Notes: generated by a model not told the origin, from the letters alone. DNA of 64,000 bases from JADCRZ01 sp037718865 (GCA_037718865.1 JBBJMP010000001.1:186001-250000), one strand, 5' to 3'; numbered from the stretch's first letter, positions 51,593 through 61,287 are shown. Numbers and translations: made by a program.

Positions 51593-54500
51593 CTACAATA
51601 CCATTAATGTTCCGCTTTTTCCAGCTTTAATGCCATCCGGCGTAGTAATAGTTATCCTGTATTGATAGATACCTTTTAATATCCGGTTGCCTTTATCAGT
51701 GTTACCATCCCATTCAATGTCAACTGAACGATTTCTGCCTGAATTTATTGCCCTGTGAATGGATTTAACCAATTGGCCTGAAACGGTAAAGATATTGAGC
51801 ACACATTCCATTTGCCTGATATCCCGGTCATATTCAAACCGGAATGTTGTTTTCGAACTAAACGGATTGGGATAATTCATTACACGGATCAGGCGAAGTT
51901 GTTTATTTTTTACAACCCGAAAGCGAATAAGCAGTTCACTGGAGTTGCTTGCAACATCCCAGGCCTTAATCCTGATCGTATGATCGCCTTCTTCAAGTTG
52001 TGGAAGCTGTAAAAAAACCCTTCCTTTTTGATAACTATTCAATACAGTTTCATACTCACCATTTAAAACAAATCGTTTTTTAGGGTCTCCATCCAACATA
52101 GCGGTGATATCATGATCAATACCTGTATTGACAATATTAATCCCTGAACTATCCTGTAATATGAATTGAATAACCGGCGATTCTCCGGTAATACTTCCAT
52201 CAGTGAAAGGCAATTCTTTCAGGTACGCCTGAATTAACGGTCCCTGATTATCGGTACTCATTGCACCGGAACCGCCTATGATAAAGTTAGTAAAACTGCC
52301 GTGGCCGTCTGACAGGCCGTTATCCGTATAATAGCTGATCTTACCGTTACCGAATTGATAGTTTATGTCTTTAGGCATAACGAAACGGAAAGAAAAGATA
52401 CCGTTTTTAACCTCCGACCGGCCTTTAAATAAAATGTTTTGCTGCATCTTAAAGCCCTCTTTCAGGCTCTCCGGGTCATTGGAGCGTGTCATTATATTTT
52501 GCGCCTTATCATAAACTACCGGATAAACTGTGCCATTGTAGTTATTTAAAATATTACCCTGTTGATCTGTCACTGAGCCGGTTATCGTGTACTGATTTAA
52601 TGCCTTTAACGTATCTGGTAGAAGGGAAACCGGTGTGTTGTTAATGGTGTTGGTTTTAACCTGGTATACGGGAAACGCTAATGTCAGGGCAGGATCGCCC
52701 AATAAGGTAAATTTTCTGTTATTGATAACATCCGCCGAATTTTGATAAGTAATATTCTTGGCATTTTTCACCGCCTGGCCAAGGCTTAGAAAGCTACCGT
52801 CTGACTGTTGCTTAAGGGCTACCTGAAGATAATTGCTGTTCATAATCCGGTTACTATATGCAAATACCAGTCTGGTCGTGGTCATAAGGGCAATAGCACC
52901 TGTTTTCGGTCGCAACAATATGTTTTCTCCCAAAGAATGAATATTGGGATTATCAAAGGGCGCAAAATCGCAGGTTGCGGTAACGAATAAGGGTAATTTA
53001 TCCGGGTTATCCCAGGAATTTACCACATCCTGGTCAAGCACTACCTCTTCGGCCAGTCTCCGGAAGCTTCCATGACCGTTATAATTGTAGATCAGGGTGC
53101 CTTTCCGAATCTGATCGTTGACTGCCTTGTTTACTTCGGGGTATCGACTGCCTGAAGGGCTACTTTCCTGCCTGTAGGTATCGAAGTAGATCTTATCCTG
53201 AATAAAAACAGGATTGGCGGAAGCAGCGGATGCAGTTATGATTTCTGCATCGTGAACATGGAGGTTAAAATCCTCATCATCTGCTATAAAAGTTAACTGG
53301 TTTCTCCAGGGGCCCAATGTTTCCGGCCTCGAATAAGCAATGACCTTATCAACATATGCTTTTGCTTCCTGCCTCGTGGCAGCAGGGATTCTACCAATGC
53401 CAATATCCAGTAAATTATTGACGGCAGGTGAATTGATATCATCCGTGTCATCGAGAAATCCGTAATAGTCATCCGATGTATAGGTGGCAAGAGGATCCAG
53501 GGAAACCGGGCTTTGATATGCAGGTACCAGATTAGTATTGTTCCGGTTTCTGTCTTTATAATCATACGATGCATCACCAAACAACAGGAGGTAAGCCGGT
53601 CGCTTTAAAGTATCGTTTCCAGCTTTGTCGAAATGCATCTTTACAAAATTTCGGATTGCCGTGGGATCAGGCGACCCTGAGGAAAATTCATTATACACCT
53701 GGTCAATAGTTACGGTTTCCACCTTCATTCGATCTTTAATGGTATGGAAGGCGGCCAATCGCCTTGCCTCGTCTGCAAAAAGGGAGTGTGTGATGATGAG
53801 CAGATCCGCGGGCTGGGAGTTATGAAGATCCTGGTTGCTGATCTTTCCTATCAAAGCCGGAATTAAAAAACCAGTATGATTAAAGGCAATATATTCCCGG
53901 AGCTCGCTGCAATTATTTTTGAACCTGGTGTGGGAAGCAGTGTTTACCGTTTTCATCTGTTCCGGTACAAGAGCATTCGTTATATCCCACACCTGTGTAG
54001 CTGAAGTAGTCTCCAGTATCGTAAATTCGCCCGTTTCGCCGGCGTGTACGCTGTTCCAGTCCCTGAACATGATTTGATTCAACCCGGTCATGGTCAGGTT
54101 ACGCCGCGCATGTAATTCAAACCAGTCTAGCCAACCCTGGGCTCCAGAAGCAGTTGGCTGATATTCATACATTACCGACAAAGGACCTGCCGGTGAAAAG
54201 GCAGCGTTTAATAAAGAAATCCGGGCAAAGGGATCAAAATTGCCTGAACCTACTCCCGGGATTTCGTGCTGAAGGACGGATTTGTTATTGATCTTAACCA
54301 TAAACCGGGCGCCGGCATTGATAGAACGTGAAAGGCAACTGGATACCAGGGTCGCAGGCTCCGAAACAAGAAGGTTGCTTATTGGAACGGCAAATGTCCG
54401 GCTGGACTTTCCGGGCGTACTGCTAAATTCTTCTCCATACCAGCCTTTCCCGCTACTTAGGAAGTTAACTGAATCCAGTTCATAATAATAGCGCTCGTTA

Positions 54501-55003
54501 AAAGCGGTCACCTGTACCGTCGGGATAAGCAGACTATCAGCGATTTTTATCCTTTTTCCGGTGCCACCGATAGTAATATAAAAGTAGGATCGGGCACTAT
54601 ATTCATTTTTTTGGTGCCTGAATTGTTTACTTGAAACATCTGTTGTCCATCCCTCGGGTCCCTGCGCATAAAATAAAAAATAATCTGCTCCGTTAAAGAC
54701 TCCATCTCCTCCGTCCATCATCTGTATGGCATTTTCGTACAGATCATCGAAAACAGGTCCGGAGCAGCTTTCAGGTAACATCTGGCCGCCATTCCCAAAT
54801 AACCGAATGGAGGCTGACGGAATATTTCCGGTGATTCCCAGTTCATTTAATAATGCAAGGTCGCCTTTGTATATTCCGGGATCTTTCACGGCTATTTTAT
54901 ACCAGTTTCCTGTTGAAAGAACAGACGAGGTCTTGTAACTTCTTTGTCCTTGAAGGGAAACGGTGCATAAAAGGCCTATCAAGATGCAAGAGAATCTGAA
55001 CAT
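51593..55003 (-). CDS. porU: PorU, T9SS C-terminal sortase
   Basis: Gingipain-like (C25) sortase of 1136 residues on the outer membrane that removes T9SS sorting domains and joins cargo to lipopolysaccharide or another anchor. A signal peptide occupies about 1-19. The catalytic His is H644 (YNYNGHGSFRRL) and the catalytic Cys is C678 (FVTATCDFAPFDNP), as in PorU of P. gingivalis (His657/Cys690). LLFGDASYDYKDRN and DDYYGFLDD belong to the same domain. A C-terminal Por-secretion-like domain (about 1040-1136, MNYPNPFSSKTTFRFEYDR) is normal for PorU. It is divergent from gldJ. Confidence 0.93.
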   Translation of the reverse strand: MFRFSCILIGLLCTVSLQGQRSYKTSSVLSTGNWYKIAVKDPGIYKGDLALLNELGITGNIPSASIRLFGNGGQMLPESCSGPVFDDLYENAIQMMDGGDGVFNGADYFLFYAQGPEGWTTDVSSKQFRHQKNEYSARSYFYITIGGTGKRIKIADSLLIPTVQVTAFNERYYYELDSVNFLSSGKGWYGEEFSSTPGKSSRTFAVPISNLLVSEPATLVSSCLSRSINAGARFMVKINNKSVLQHEIPGVGSGNFDPFARISLLNAAFSPAGPLSVMYEYQPTASGAQGWLDWFELHARRNLTMTGLNQIMFRDWNSVHAGETGEFTILETTSATQVWDITNALVPEQMKTVNTASHTRFKNNCSELREYIAFNHTGFLIPALIGKISNQDLHNSQPADLLIITHSLFADEARRLAAFHTIKDRMKVETVTIDQVYNEFSSGSPDPTAIRNFVKMHFDKAGNDTLKRPAYLLLFGDASYDYKDRNRNNTNLVPAYQSPVSLDPLATYTSDDYYGFLDDTDDINSPAVNNLLDIGIGRIPAATRQEAKAYVDKVIAYSRPETLGPWRNQLTFIADDEDFNLHVHDAEIITASAASANPVFIQDKIYFDTYRQESSPSGSRYPEVNKAVNDQIRKGTLIYNYNGHGSFRRLAEEVVLDQDVVNSWDNPDKLPLFVTATCDFAPFDNPNIHSLGENILLRPKTGAIALMTTTRLVFAYSNRIMNSNYLQVALKQQSDGSFLSLGQAVKNAKNITYQNSADVINNRKFTLLGDPALTLAFPVYQVKTNTINNTPVSLLPDTLKALNQYTITGSVTDQQGNILNNYNGTVYPVVYDKAQNIMTRSNDPESLKEGFKMQQNILFKGRSEVKNGIFSFRFVMPKDINYQFGNGKISYYTDNGLSDGHGSFTNFIIGGSGAMSTDNQGPLIQAYLKELPFTDGSITGESPVIQFILQDSSGINIVNTGIDHDITAMLDGDPKKRFVLNGEYETVLNSYQKGRVFLQLPQLEEGDHTIRIKAWDVASNSSELLIRFRVVKNKQLRLIRVMNYPNPFSSKTTFRFEYDRDIRQMECVLNIFTVSGQLVKSIHRAINSGRNRSVDIEWDGNTDKGNRILKGIYQYRITITTPDGIKAGKSGTLMVL

Positions 55004-55058
55004 TATGAGTTATGAGTGATGAGATATGAGTTTAACTAATGCTAAAACTCATTACTCA
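55004..55058. repeat. Short-word repeat, family D (ATGAGTT words)
   Basis: TATGAGTTATGAGTGATGAG (55005-55024) and ATATGAGTTT are opposed by AAACTCATTACTCATC (55044-55058). The array starts on the base directly upstream of the porU start codon, in the porU-gldJ divergent gap. Similar words occur at 20888-20917, and the ATGTGAGATG variant at 14148-14488. Confidence 0.7.
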
Positions 55059-55275
55059 TCTTTCAAAAATAGAATAAGCAGACCGATTGCCAATAGAAAA
55101 GAAAAAGTTAAAAAGCCAAATCTTATACCGGATTTTTGCAGGCACCTTCAATAAGATAGCTGAAATAGGGGTGAAGTATCTATCTTCGCCCCTCCGGATC
55201 ATGTAGGTATTAAATAAAATTAGTATACAATAATTGTTACAATTCTTCGTTATTTGATTCTAAAAACCGGCTCAA

Positions 55276-56844
55276 ATGTTATATAAAATGAATTGGAAGT
55301 CGTTACTATTCATTGTTCTTGCTGCCTCAACGGTAGCATCGTGTAAAAATTTCAAATTATTCGCGAAAAAGAAGGCCAGTTCCGATGCCACCGGCTGGAA
55401 TTATAATGATAAGGACCAGGGTGGTTACCAGGTAGCACGTGAGAGAGAGCAACGTACAGGGCCCGGGCTTGTCTTTGTACAGGGTGGTACATTTACCCAG
55501 GGATCTACCCAGGAAGATGTAATGAGTGATTGGAACAACATTCCCCGCCGGGTGACGGTCAACTCATTTTATATTGATCGGTCAGAAGTCGCGAATATCC
55601 ATTACCGAGAATATATGTATTGGTTGAATACCGTTTTTGACGGAGATGAATATTTACCTGTTCGTAATGCAGCGCTACCTGATACCCTGGTATGGAGAAG
55701 TGAGCTGGCAAACAACGAACCTTTGGTGGAATATTATTTCCGCCATCCGTCTTATAATTATTATCCTGTTGTTGGTGTTACCTGGAGACAAGCTAATGAT
55801 TTTTGTTTATGGAGAACAGATCGTGTTAACGAACTCGAACTGATCAAGAAAGGCTTTATCAATGACAAATCGTTAAAGAATATTACCGGACTGGGAGCCG
55901 AACATTTTGAAACCAAGTCTTATCTGTTAGGCGAATATCAGGCTACACCAGGAAAGGGAGTGCGTTCAAAAAACAATCCGCTTAGAAATCCTAACGGCAG
56001 CCCACGCGCACAGGTAACCCTGGAAGATGGCTTTATTTTTCCGAATTACCGCCTTCCTTCAGAAGCAGAATGGGAATATGCAGCGCTTGGATATGTTAAT
56101 CAGAATCCTCAGCCAACAAAAAAAGAAGGTAAACGCGGTGAAGAACTTGTTACTAACAAACAGGTGTATTCATGGGGACAAAACGTAAATGGCTTAAGAG
56201 ATGCCAGGCGTGGAAGCTGGCAGGGTACTTTCCTGGCCAACTTCAAACGGGGTGCAGGTGATAATATGGGTGTTGCAGGTGGTTTAAACGACAGGGCGGT
56301 GTATACGTCTCCTGTTGGCACATTTTATCCAAACGGTTTTGGTCTTTATAATATGTCGGGTAACGTAAGCGAGTGGGTCGGAGATGTTTATCGTCCATTA
56401 TCGCCAATAGATGTGAATGATGTTGCCCCTTTTCGCGGTAACAAATTTACCGCTATTGATCTTTCCACCGGTAAGGCTGAAAGAGATAGCTTAGGTAGAA
56501 TAAAAATGAGGGATATTACTGACGAAGAAAGCATGACGCGCAGGAATTACCAGAAAGGCAATGTGATCAACTACCTTGATGGAGATTCGACATTTCCCGG
56601 AGTTAGTTATGGTTACGGCCTTACCACGCTGATCAGCGATAAATCACGGGTGATAAAAGGCGGAAGCTGGGATGACAGGGCGTATTGGTTGAGTCCGGGT
56701 ACGCGCCGGTTTCTTGAGGAAGATATTTCCAGTAGCACTGTTGGATTCCGTTGTGCTATGGACCGTGTAGGAAGCCCTGAAGGAAACGGAAGAAAAACCG
56801 GCATCAATTACAAGGCAAGAAGGCAAAATTCAAGAAAGAAATAG
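55276..56844 (+). CDS. gldJ: GldJ-like lipoprotein of the T9SS/gliding system
   Basis: A 522-residue lipoprotein with a formylglycine-generating-enzyme-like (SUMF1) fold. An N-terminal signal ends in the lipobox TVASC, acylated at C23 if translation starts at 55276; a second ATG at 55288 (MNWKSLL) is equally good. FVQGGTFTQGSTQEDVMSDWNN, PRRVTVNSFYIDRSEVANIHY, RLPSEAEWEYAALG, GNVSEWVGDVYRP and VIKGGSWDDRAYWLSPGTRR carry the fold. GldJ and GldK share this fold; neighbouring porU and porV and the following murF point to GldJ, which stabilises GldK in the secretion machinery. A terminator follows. Confidence 0.85.
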   Translation: MLYKMNWKSLLFIVLAASTVASCKNFKLFAKKKASSDATGWNYNDKDQGGYQVAREREQRTGPGLVFVQGGTFTQGSTQEDVMSDWNNIPRRVTVNSFYIDRSEVANIHYREYMYWLNTVFDGDEYLPVRNAALPDTLVWRSELANNEPLVEYYFRHPSYNYYPVVGVTWRQANDFCLWRTDRVNELELIKKGFINDKSLKNITGLGAEHFETKSYLLGEYQATPGKGVRSKNNPLRNPNGSPRAQVTLEDGFIFPNYRLPSEAEWEYAALGYVNQNPQPTKKEGKRGEELVTNKQVYSWGQNVNGLRDARRGSWQGTFLANFKRGAGDNMGVAGGLNDRAVYTSPVGTFYPNGFGLYNMSGNVSEWVGDVYRPLSPIDVNDVAPFRGNKFTAIDLSTGKAERDSLGRIKMRDITDEESMTRRNYQKGNVINYLDGDSTFPGVSYGYGLTTLISDKSRVIKGGSWDDRAYWLSPGTRRFLEEDISSSTVGFRCAMDRVGSPEGNGRKTGINYKARRQNSRKK

Positions 56845-56863
56845 CCTTTTCTATAAGCTTAAT

Positions 56864-56896
56864 AAAAGCCATCCGCCGAAACGGGTGGCTTTTCCT
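56864..56896 (+). terminator. Intrinsic terminator after gldJ
   Basis: AAAAGCCATCCG and CGGGTGGCTTTT form a 12-bp stem with one G-T wobble and loop CCGAAA, then CCTATTT, starting 20 bases after the gldJ stop. Confidence 0.85.
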
Positions 56897-56920
56897 ATTT
56901 GGGATACTCATCTTTACATT

Positions 56921-56940
56921 AATCTGCGAATCTGCGGCTA
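56921..56940. repeat. Short-word repeat, family A (before murF)
   Basis: AATCTGCGAATCTGCGGCTA, exact for 18 bases to the copy at 23438-23456 (AAATCTGCGAATCTGCGGC). It lies between the gldJ terminator and the murF start. Confidence 0.65.
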
Positions 56941-56997
56941 AATAGTTGCGGAAACAATTTCACTGATCTCTTCCTCCTTCTATCTTATTTTTGAAAC

Positions 56998-58275
56998 ATG
57001 AACATCGAACAGTTATATGAAATTTATCTTCGTAATCCTGTTGTGAAAACAGACAGCCGCAAACTTGAGGCGGGTGATCTCTTTTTTGCATTGAAGGGAC
57101 CACGGTTCAACGCCAACGGTTTTGCCAGTCAGGCGTTAAAAGCCGGGGCATCCTATGCTGTTATCGATGAAAAAGAATTCTCTGGAAATGATAGGATCAT
57201 CGTGGTAGAAGATGTGCTTGAAACCCTGCAACAACTGGCAAAGCATCATCGTCAAACCTTTAACATCCCTTTTCTGGCCATAACAGGAACTAACGGTAAA
57301 ACCACCACGAAGGAGCTGATCCATGAGGTTTTGGCCAGCACTTATAAAACCTATACTACCAAAGGCAATCTGAATAACCAGATCGGCATACCTCTTACGA
57401 TACTTGGTATAAAAAAAGACGCCGAGATTGCAGTAATCGAAATGGGGGCCAATCATATAAAAGAAATAGAAAGCTATTGCCGGTATACACTTCCAACGCA
57501 TGGGCTGATCACAAATTGCGGAAAGGCGCACCTCGAAGGATTTGGCGGAATAGAAGGTGTAAAAAAAGCAAAAGGTGAACTTTTCGTTTTTCTCAGGCAA
57601 AACAACGGTACGGCTTTTATTATGTGGGACTACGATTACCTGAGAGATATGAGTAAGGGTATTCCAAACCTGATAACATATGGAACAACAGAGGCTGAAG
57701 TAACCGGCATCAGTGGACAAAGCGAGCTTTTTCTTGAAGTGAACATGACGAAAGGTGTAAACATCGGCACTATTCAAACACAATTGGTAGGGGGATACAA
57801 TTTGCCTAATGTACTGGCTGCAGTATCTGCGGGCCGTTGCTTCAATGTTGCGGACGCCCTGATCAAATCTTCCATCGAAGGATACCGGCCGTCCAATAGC
57901 AGGTCGCAGATGATTGAAAAAGACTACAATAAGATTATACTGGATGCTTATAACGCAAATCCGACAAGTATGAGATTAGCTATCGAGAACTTTGCCCATT
58001 TGCATGCAGATAAAAAGGTGCTCATCCTGGGGTCAATGGCCGAACTGGGGAAAGAAAGCTTGAAGGAACACGAACTAATTATTGAGCTGATTTCGAGATA
58101 CACCTGGTACTATGTTGTACTTGTAGGCGGAGACTTTACAAAGATCGCGCATCCGTACATTTCATTTTCCAGTTCTTCGGAAGCACATGAATGGTACAAG
58201 CAACAGAAATTCACGCATAGTTTCCAATTGATCAAGGGCTCCCGCAGTGTTGAAATGGAAAAAATTCTTGAATAG
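56998..58275 (+). CDS. murF: MurF, UDP-MurNAc-tripeptide:D-Ala-D-Ala ligase
   Basis: Last cytoplasmic Mur ligase, adding D-Ala-D-Ala; 425 residues. TDSRKLEAGDLFFALKG (about 18-34) is the N-terminal domain signature, the ATP loop GTNGKTTT is at 97-104, VIEMGANHIKEIESYC follows and LDAYNANPTSMR is in the C-terminal part. It lies outside the dcw cluster, next to gldJ. TATTTTTG, a match to the Bacteroidota -7 box, ends 4 bases before the ATG but lacks a -33 element at the right distance. Confidence 0.95.
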   Translation: MNIEQLYEIYLRNPVVKTDSRKLEAGDLFFALKGPRFNANGFASQALKAGASYAVIDEKEFSGNDRIIVVEDVLETLQQLAKHHRQTFNIPFLAITGTNGKTTTKELIHEVLASTYKTYTTKGNLNNQIGIPLTILGIKKDAEIAVIEMGANHIKEIESYCRYTLPTHGLITNCGKAHLEGFGGIEGVKKAKGELFVFLRQNNGTAFIMWDYDYLRDMSKGIPNLITYGTTEAEVTGISGQSELFLEVNMTKGVNIGTIQTQLVGGYNLPNVLAAVSAGRCFNVADALIKSSIEGYRPSNSRSQMIEKDYNKIILDAYNANPTSMRLAIENFAHLHADKKVLILGSMAELGKESLKEHELIIELISRYTWYYVVLVGGDFTKIAHPYISFSSSSEAHEWYKQQKFTHSFQLIKGSRSVEMEKILE

Positions 58276-58326
58276 ATCTGGAGCCTGGTTTTAATAATTC
58301 GAAACGATATATTCTCCGGTATCCGC

Positions 58327-58334
58327 TAACTTTG
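58327..58334 (+). promoter_or_regulatory. Possible -7 promoter element, TAACTTTG
   Basis: TAACTTTG matches the Bacteroidota -7 consensus TAnnTTTG exactly, 18 bases before the DUF983 ATG at 58353. No matching -33 TTTG sits 19-23 bases upstream. A transcript start near 58341 would exclude the TTG start at 58332. Confidence 0.35.
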
Positions 58335-58352
58335 AGGGTAAATCTGAAGCTG

Positions 58353-58814
58353 ATGGCAACCACAGAGAAAAACCCGGGCTATCTACTAAGCGTACTAACC
58401 AGTAAATGTCCCCGATGCAGGCAGGGAAATATTTACGTGGAGAAAAATCCTTACAAGTTTAATTCAATTGTAAAAATGCATGATCGATGCCCGGTATGCG
58501 GACAGCCCACGGAAATAGAGGTAGGATTTTATTATGGAACAAGTTATGTAAGTTATGCGCTTGCGATAGCCTTATGCGTGGCATCTTTTATAGCCTGGTG
58601 GCTGATCATTGGATTTTCTTTAAAAGACTCAAGGTTTTTTTGGTGGCTCGGTTTCAATGCCGTACTACTTTTAGCACTGCAACCGGTATTGATGCGCATG
58701 TCACGCACCTTATGGCTCTCCTGGTTTGTTAAATATGACCACTATTGGAAAGAACGCGACATCAGTAAAGAATTCCTGGAAAGAATTGTTCCTGAACAGA
58801 TGGGAAACTGGTAA
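58353..58814 (+). CDS. DUF983 membrane protein
   Basis: About 153 residues from the ATG at 58353. It holds a zinc-ribbon-like pair of CxxC motifs near the N-terminus (CPRCRQG, then CPVCGQP) and two to three hydrophobic segments (about 65-90, 92-115), the DUF983 pattern. The earlier frame start at 58332 is a TTG lying inside a promoter-like sequence, so I favour the ATG. Function unknown; DUF983 genes often neighbour envelope genes. Confidence 0.82.
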   Translation: MATTEKNPGYLLSVLTSKCPRCRQGNIYVEKNPYKFNSIVKMHDRCPVCGQPTEIEVGFYYGTSYVSYALAIALCVASFIAWWLIIGFSLKDSRFFWWLGFNAVLLLALQPVLMRMSRTLWLSWFVKYDHYWKERDISKEFLERIVPEQMGNW

Positions 58815-58848
58815 CACCTATCAGGATGGCTCCTGCACCAAATAAATT

Positions 58849-59706
58849 TTACCTGGATTTACTAAGTATTCTGTTAAGTAAACCGGCAGGTTGCATAGTT
58901 TTAGCCCTTAAAGGTCGATGAGCTATGTCATCTCTCCAGGTTAACCTTCCTTTGCCGAAAATATATTTGATATCATCTTCGTGCAGCTGATCCCAATACT
59001 CAATTAACCCGGCTAAAAACAAGAGCGAAGTATTTTTCTTTTTATACTCCTTTATAAATGTCGATTCATATCCTTGCCTGTGCAGGTAGGATGTTCCCGG
59101 GCATGTCCAGAATTTTGCACCTTCAGCAAGCAACTTCAATCCAAACAACTCGGAGTCATATGCCCCTCCCAGGAACTCATTGTACCGCCCTACTTTTTTC
59201 CACACAGCCTTCGTATACAAAAAGTTTCCACCCCCACATGGTGTTCGCATCGGATAATTCAAGGCGTCAATGAAGGTCAGTTTTTCATTAAGTATCCATG
59301 TTTCCACCACGTTCGACACAGGGCCTTTGAAGTAATCAATTTCTCCGAATGCAGCTATGTCTAAATTATTAACTGCCATGAAATTTTTAAGGCCTTTGAT
59401 ACTGTTCGGATAAAGGATATTATCCGCATCAAGGCAAAATATCAGATCATTGTTTGCGTGATCTATTCCCGTATTCCTGCCTGCAGCTGCATTTCCTTTA
59501 TTGATATTATGTTTGAACACCTTAATAAAACTATAATCATTTTTATAAGATTTCAATTTATCAGGAGTTCCATCAGTGGAGCCGTCATCGACTAAAATGA
59601 TTTCGTCATCGGCTTCAAGGTTAGTTTCAATAATAGAATTTATGGAGTCATCAATTGTATCTGCACAATTAAAGCAAGGTATTATATAAGATAAGCCATT
59701 GTTCAT
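58849..59706 (-). CDS. Family 2 glycosyltransferase
   Basis: A 285-residue GT-A fold enzyme. The N-terminal LSYIIPCFNCADTIDDSIN, the DDGSTDGTPDKLKSY nucleotide-binding segment, AAAGRNTGIDHANNDLIFCL with DAD (the metal-binding DxD) and the C-terminal EFLGGAYDSELFGLKLLAEG all fit family 2. Acceptor and donor are unknown. No other sugar or polysaccharide gene adjoins it, so it is not obviously part of a cluster. Confidence 0.88.
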   Translation of the reverse strand: MNNGLSYIIPCFNCADTIDDSINSIIETNLEADDEIILVDDGSTDGTPDKLKSYKNDYSFIKVFKHNINKGNAAAGRNTGIDHANNDLIFCLDADNILYPNSIKGLKNFMAVNNLDIAAFGEIDYFKGPVSNVVETWILNEKLTFIDALNYPMRTPCGGGNFLYTKAVWKKVGRYNEFLGGAYDSELFGLKLLAEGAKFWTCPGTSYLHRQGYESTFIKEYKKKNTSLLFLAGLIEYWDQLHEDDIKYIFGKGRLTWRDDIAHRPLRAKTMQPAGLLNRILSKSR

Positions 59707-59957
59707 AGTTGTATTTAAAGCTTGAGCCAGTTAAGGCTGCAATATAGTCCATGAAGGAAATTTAGTTATAATTTTATTAAGATCTGAATTGAAAATTCAG
59801 TTTAAACGCTCAGCCAAATGCGTAAAATTATGCATTTGCGTTAGAGTCAACCAAAAAACATAAAAAAAAATGTAATATAATACGCCCACAGTTAGATGGT
59901 TAAACATATTAAAAAATGATATTGCTCCTTGTAGATATTTAGGTTTATCTTCTGTGA
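59707..59957. other. Intergenic region with an AAATGC hairpin
   Basis: A 251-bp gap between the glycosyltransferase (minus) and the small ORF (plus). CCAAATGCGTAAAATTAT and GCATTTGCG (59814-59841) form a 6-bp palindromic stem, AAATGC/GCATTT, around GTAAAATTAT. The rest is AT-rich. I see no other structure. Confidence 0.35.
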
Positions 59958-60203
59958 ATGACAATATGGGAGTTTAGTATTTTAGAAAAGGAGGATCAGG
60001 AAATTTTTATAGATAAACATGGAACTTTTCTGGCCACACGTGAAGAAGACGGATTTATTTTCGACCTATACAAAATGAATAGTTTTTATGTAGAGTTTTT
60101 TTATTTTACCAACGATCATGGAAAAATTGTGGTTAGATGTTTTACCAGTATGGATGAGCTTAAACCCTATTTAGATACCATCGACCTGGATGGATTGCTA
60201 TGA
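59958..60203 (+). CDS. Small hypothetical protein, aromatic-rich
   Basis: An 81-residue acidic protein without a signal peptide, rich in Phe, Asp and Glu, with predicted beta strands (EEDGFIFDLYKMNSFYVEFFY) and a C-terminal EXLKPYLDTIDLDG helix. I do not recognise it. The upstream and downstream genes are on the other strand and its own promoter is not obvious. The clean frame and residue composition suggest a real gene, with no family assignment. Confidence 0.6.
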   Translation: MTIWEFSILEKEDQEIFIDKHGTFLATREEDGFIFDLYKMNSFYVEFFYFTNDHGKIVVRCFTSMDELKPYLDTIDLDGLL

Positions 60204-60224
60204 CATTTCAATGGCCCTGAATCT

Positions 60225-61115
60225 TCAGTCACCCCGTTTAATTAAAATTGTCCAGTCTTTCCCACTCTTTACTTTAAAATGATTAGAAAAACTGCCCATA
60301 TTAACAGCAAGTGAAATATTCATCAGGCTGTTCACATACACCAGGCCCGCTCCTTCCTGAACATCGCCAAATGTTCTTACGTAAGGCAAATCTCCCTGGT
60401 AAACAACAGAATCTTCCTGTTTCACTTTAATATTGACTCGTTGACCGTAAGAGATCGTTAGTTTTTTGAACAGGCTATCGGGTATGTTAGTCCATACATT
60501 ACCAAATTGTATATCCAAAACCGGGATATTGCCTTTGATCAAATCATTTTCAAGGATTGGCTTTTGATAAGGCAGTTTAACTATAGAGTCCGACAAAAGA
60601 TTGCCTAGTTCTTCAAAGGAGATAAGGCCGGACGCTAAACGGGCAGCAGTATACGAATAGAGATCACGGCCATGAAAAGTGTAAGAACTGTCAGAATACC
60701 TTCGTCTGTTAACGGATTCATTGATTTGTCTAACAGCTTCGATTCCTAGTGATTCTGCCACGAGCGTTAAACTACCATTATCAGGGGTAACGAAATAATG
60801 CCCCGACGTCGATTTCATAACAATAGATCTCCGGCCTGTACCAACTCCTGGGTCAACTACAGAAACAAATACAGTGCCTTTAGGCCAATAACCGGCAACC
60901 TGGTATAGCCTGTAGGCAGCCTCCCAGGTATCGTAAGCAGTAATATCATGGGTAATATCGAACAGGGATAAGTCTCCGTTTACCTGGTGGGCAACGCCCT
61001 TCATGGCGCTTACTGCACCATCTTTTAATCCAAAATCAGATTGGAATACTACAGCCTTTTTGTTGGTACAACCCGTTATCAAAATACCCAACAGAAATGT
61101 AAATAACTTCATCAT
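60225..61115 (-). CDS. SAM hydrolase/hydroxide adenosyltransferase-like lipoprotein
   Basis: A 296-residue protein of the DUF62/SAM hydroxide adenosyltransferase family, which splits SAM into adenosine and methionine. The family core FQSDFGLKDGAVSAMKGVA, SVVDPGVGTGRRSIVM, FVTPDNGSLTLV and FHGRDLYSYTAARL is complete. Unusually, the N-terminus is a lipoprotein signal (FLLGILITGC, C16) that would place it outside the cytoplasm, while SAM is cytoplasmic. The alternative is that the ATG is a later codon and the first 16 residues are not translated. Confidence 0.82.
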   Translation of the reverse strand: MMKLFTFLLGILITGCTNKKAVVFQSDFGLKDGAVSAMKGVAHQVNGDLSLFDITHDITAYDTWEAAYRLYQVAGYWPKGTVFVSVVDPGVGTGRRSIVMKSTSGHYFVTPDNGSLTLVAESLGIEAVRQINESVNRRRYSDSSYTFHGRDLYSYTAARLASGLISFEELGNLLSDSIVKLPYQKPILENDLIKGNIPVLDIQFGNVWTNIPDSLFKKLTISYGQRVNIKVKQEDSVVYQGDLPYVRTFGDVQEGAGLVYVNSLMNISLAVNMGSFSNHFKVKSGKDWTILIKRGD

Positions 61116-61287
61116 GATTCAAAGTCTTGCGTGTTCGTAAATATATTTTAGTTTGCTCTCCTTAATCAGCAGATATGTAGGATACTGCAATGTTATTAAA
61201 ACCGCAATTGATGGAAAATAACCATATTTGTGATCTGATGAATAAATCCGGTGAGTGCTTCAGGCAGACATCTAACGCAATAAATAC

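Noticed and set aside
51593..51900. C-terminal sorting domain of PorU as a cargo signal
   Set aside because: PorU itself is the sortase and normally carries such a domain; it does not mark a separate exported cargo.
58332..58352. TTG start of DUF983 at 58332
   Set aside because: It lies in a TAACTTTG promoter-like sequence, and an ATG follows at 58353.
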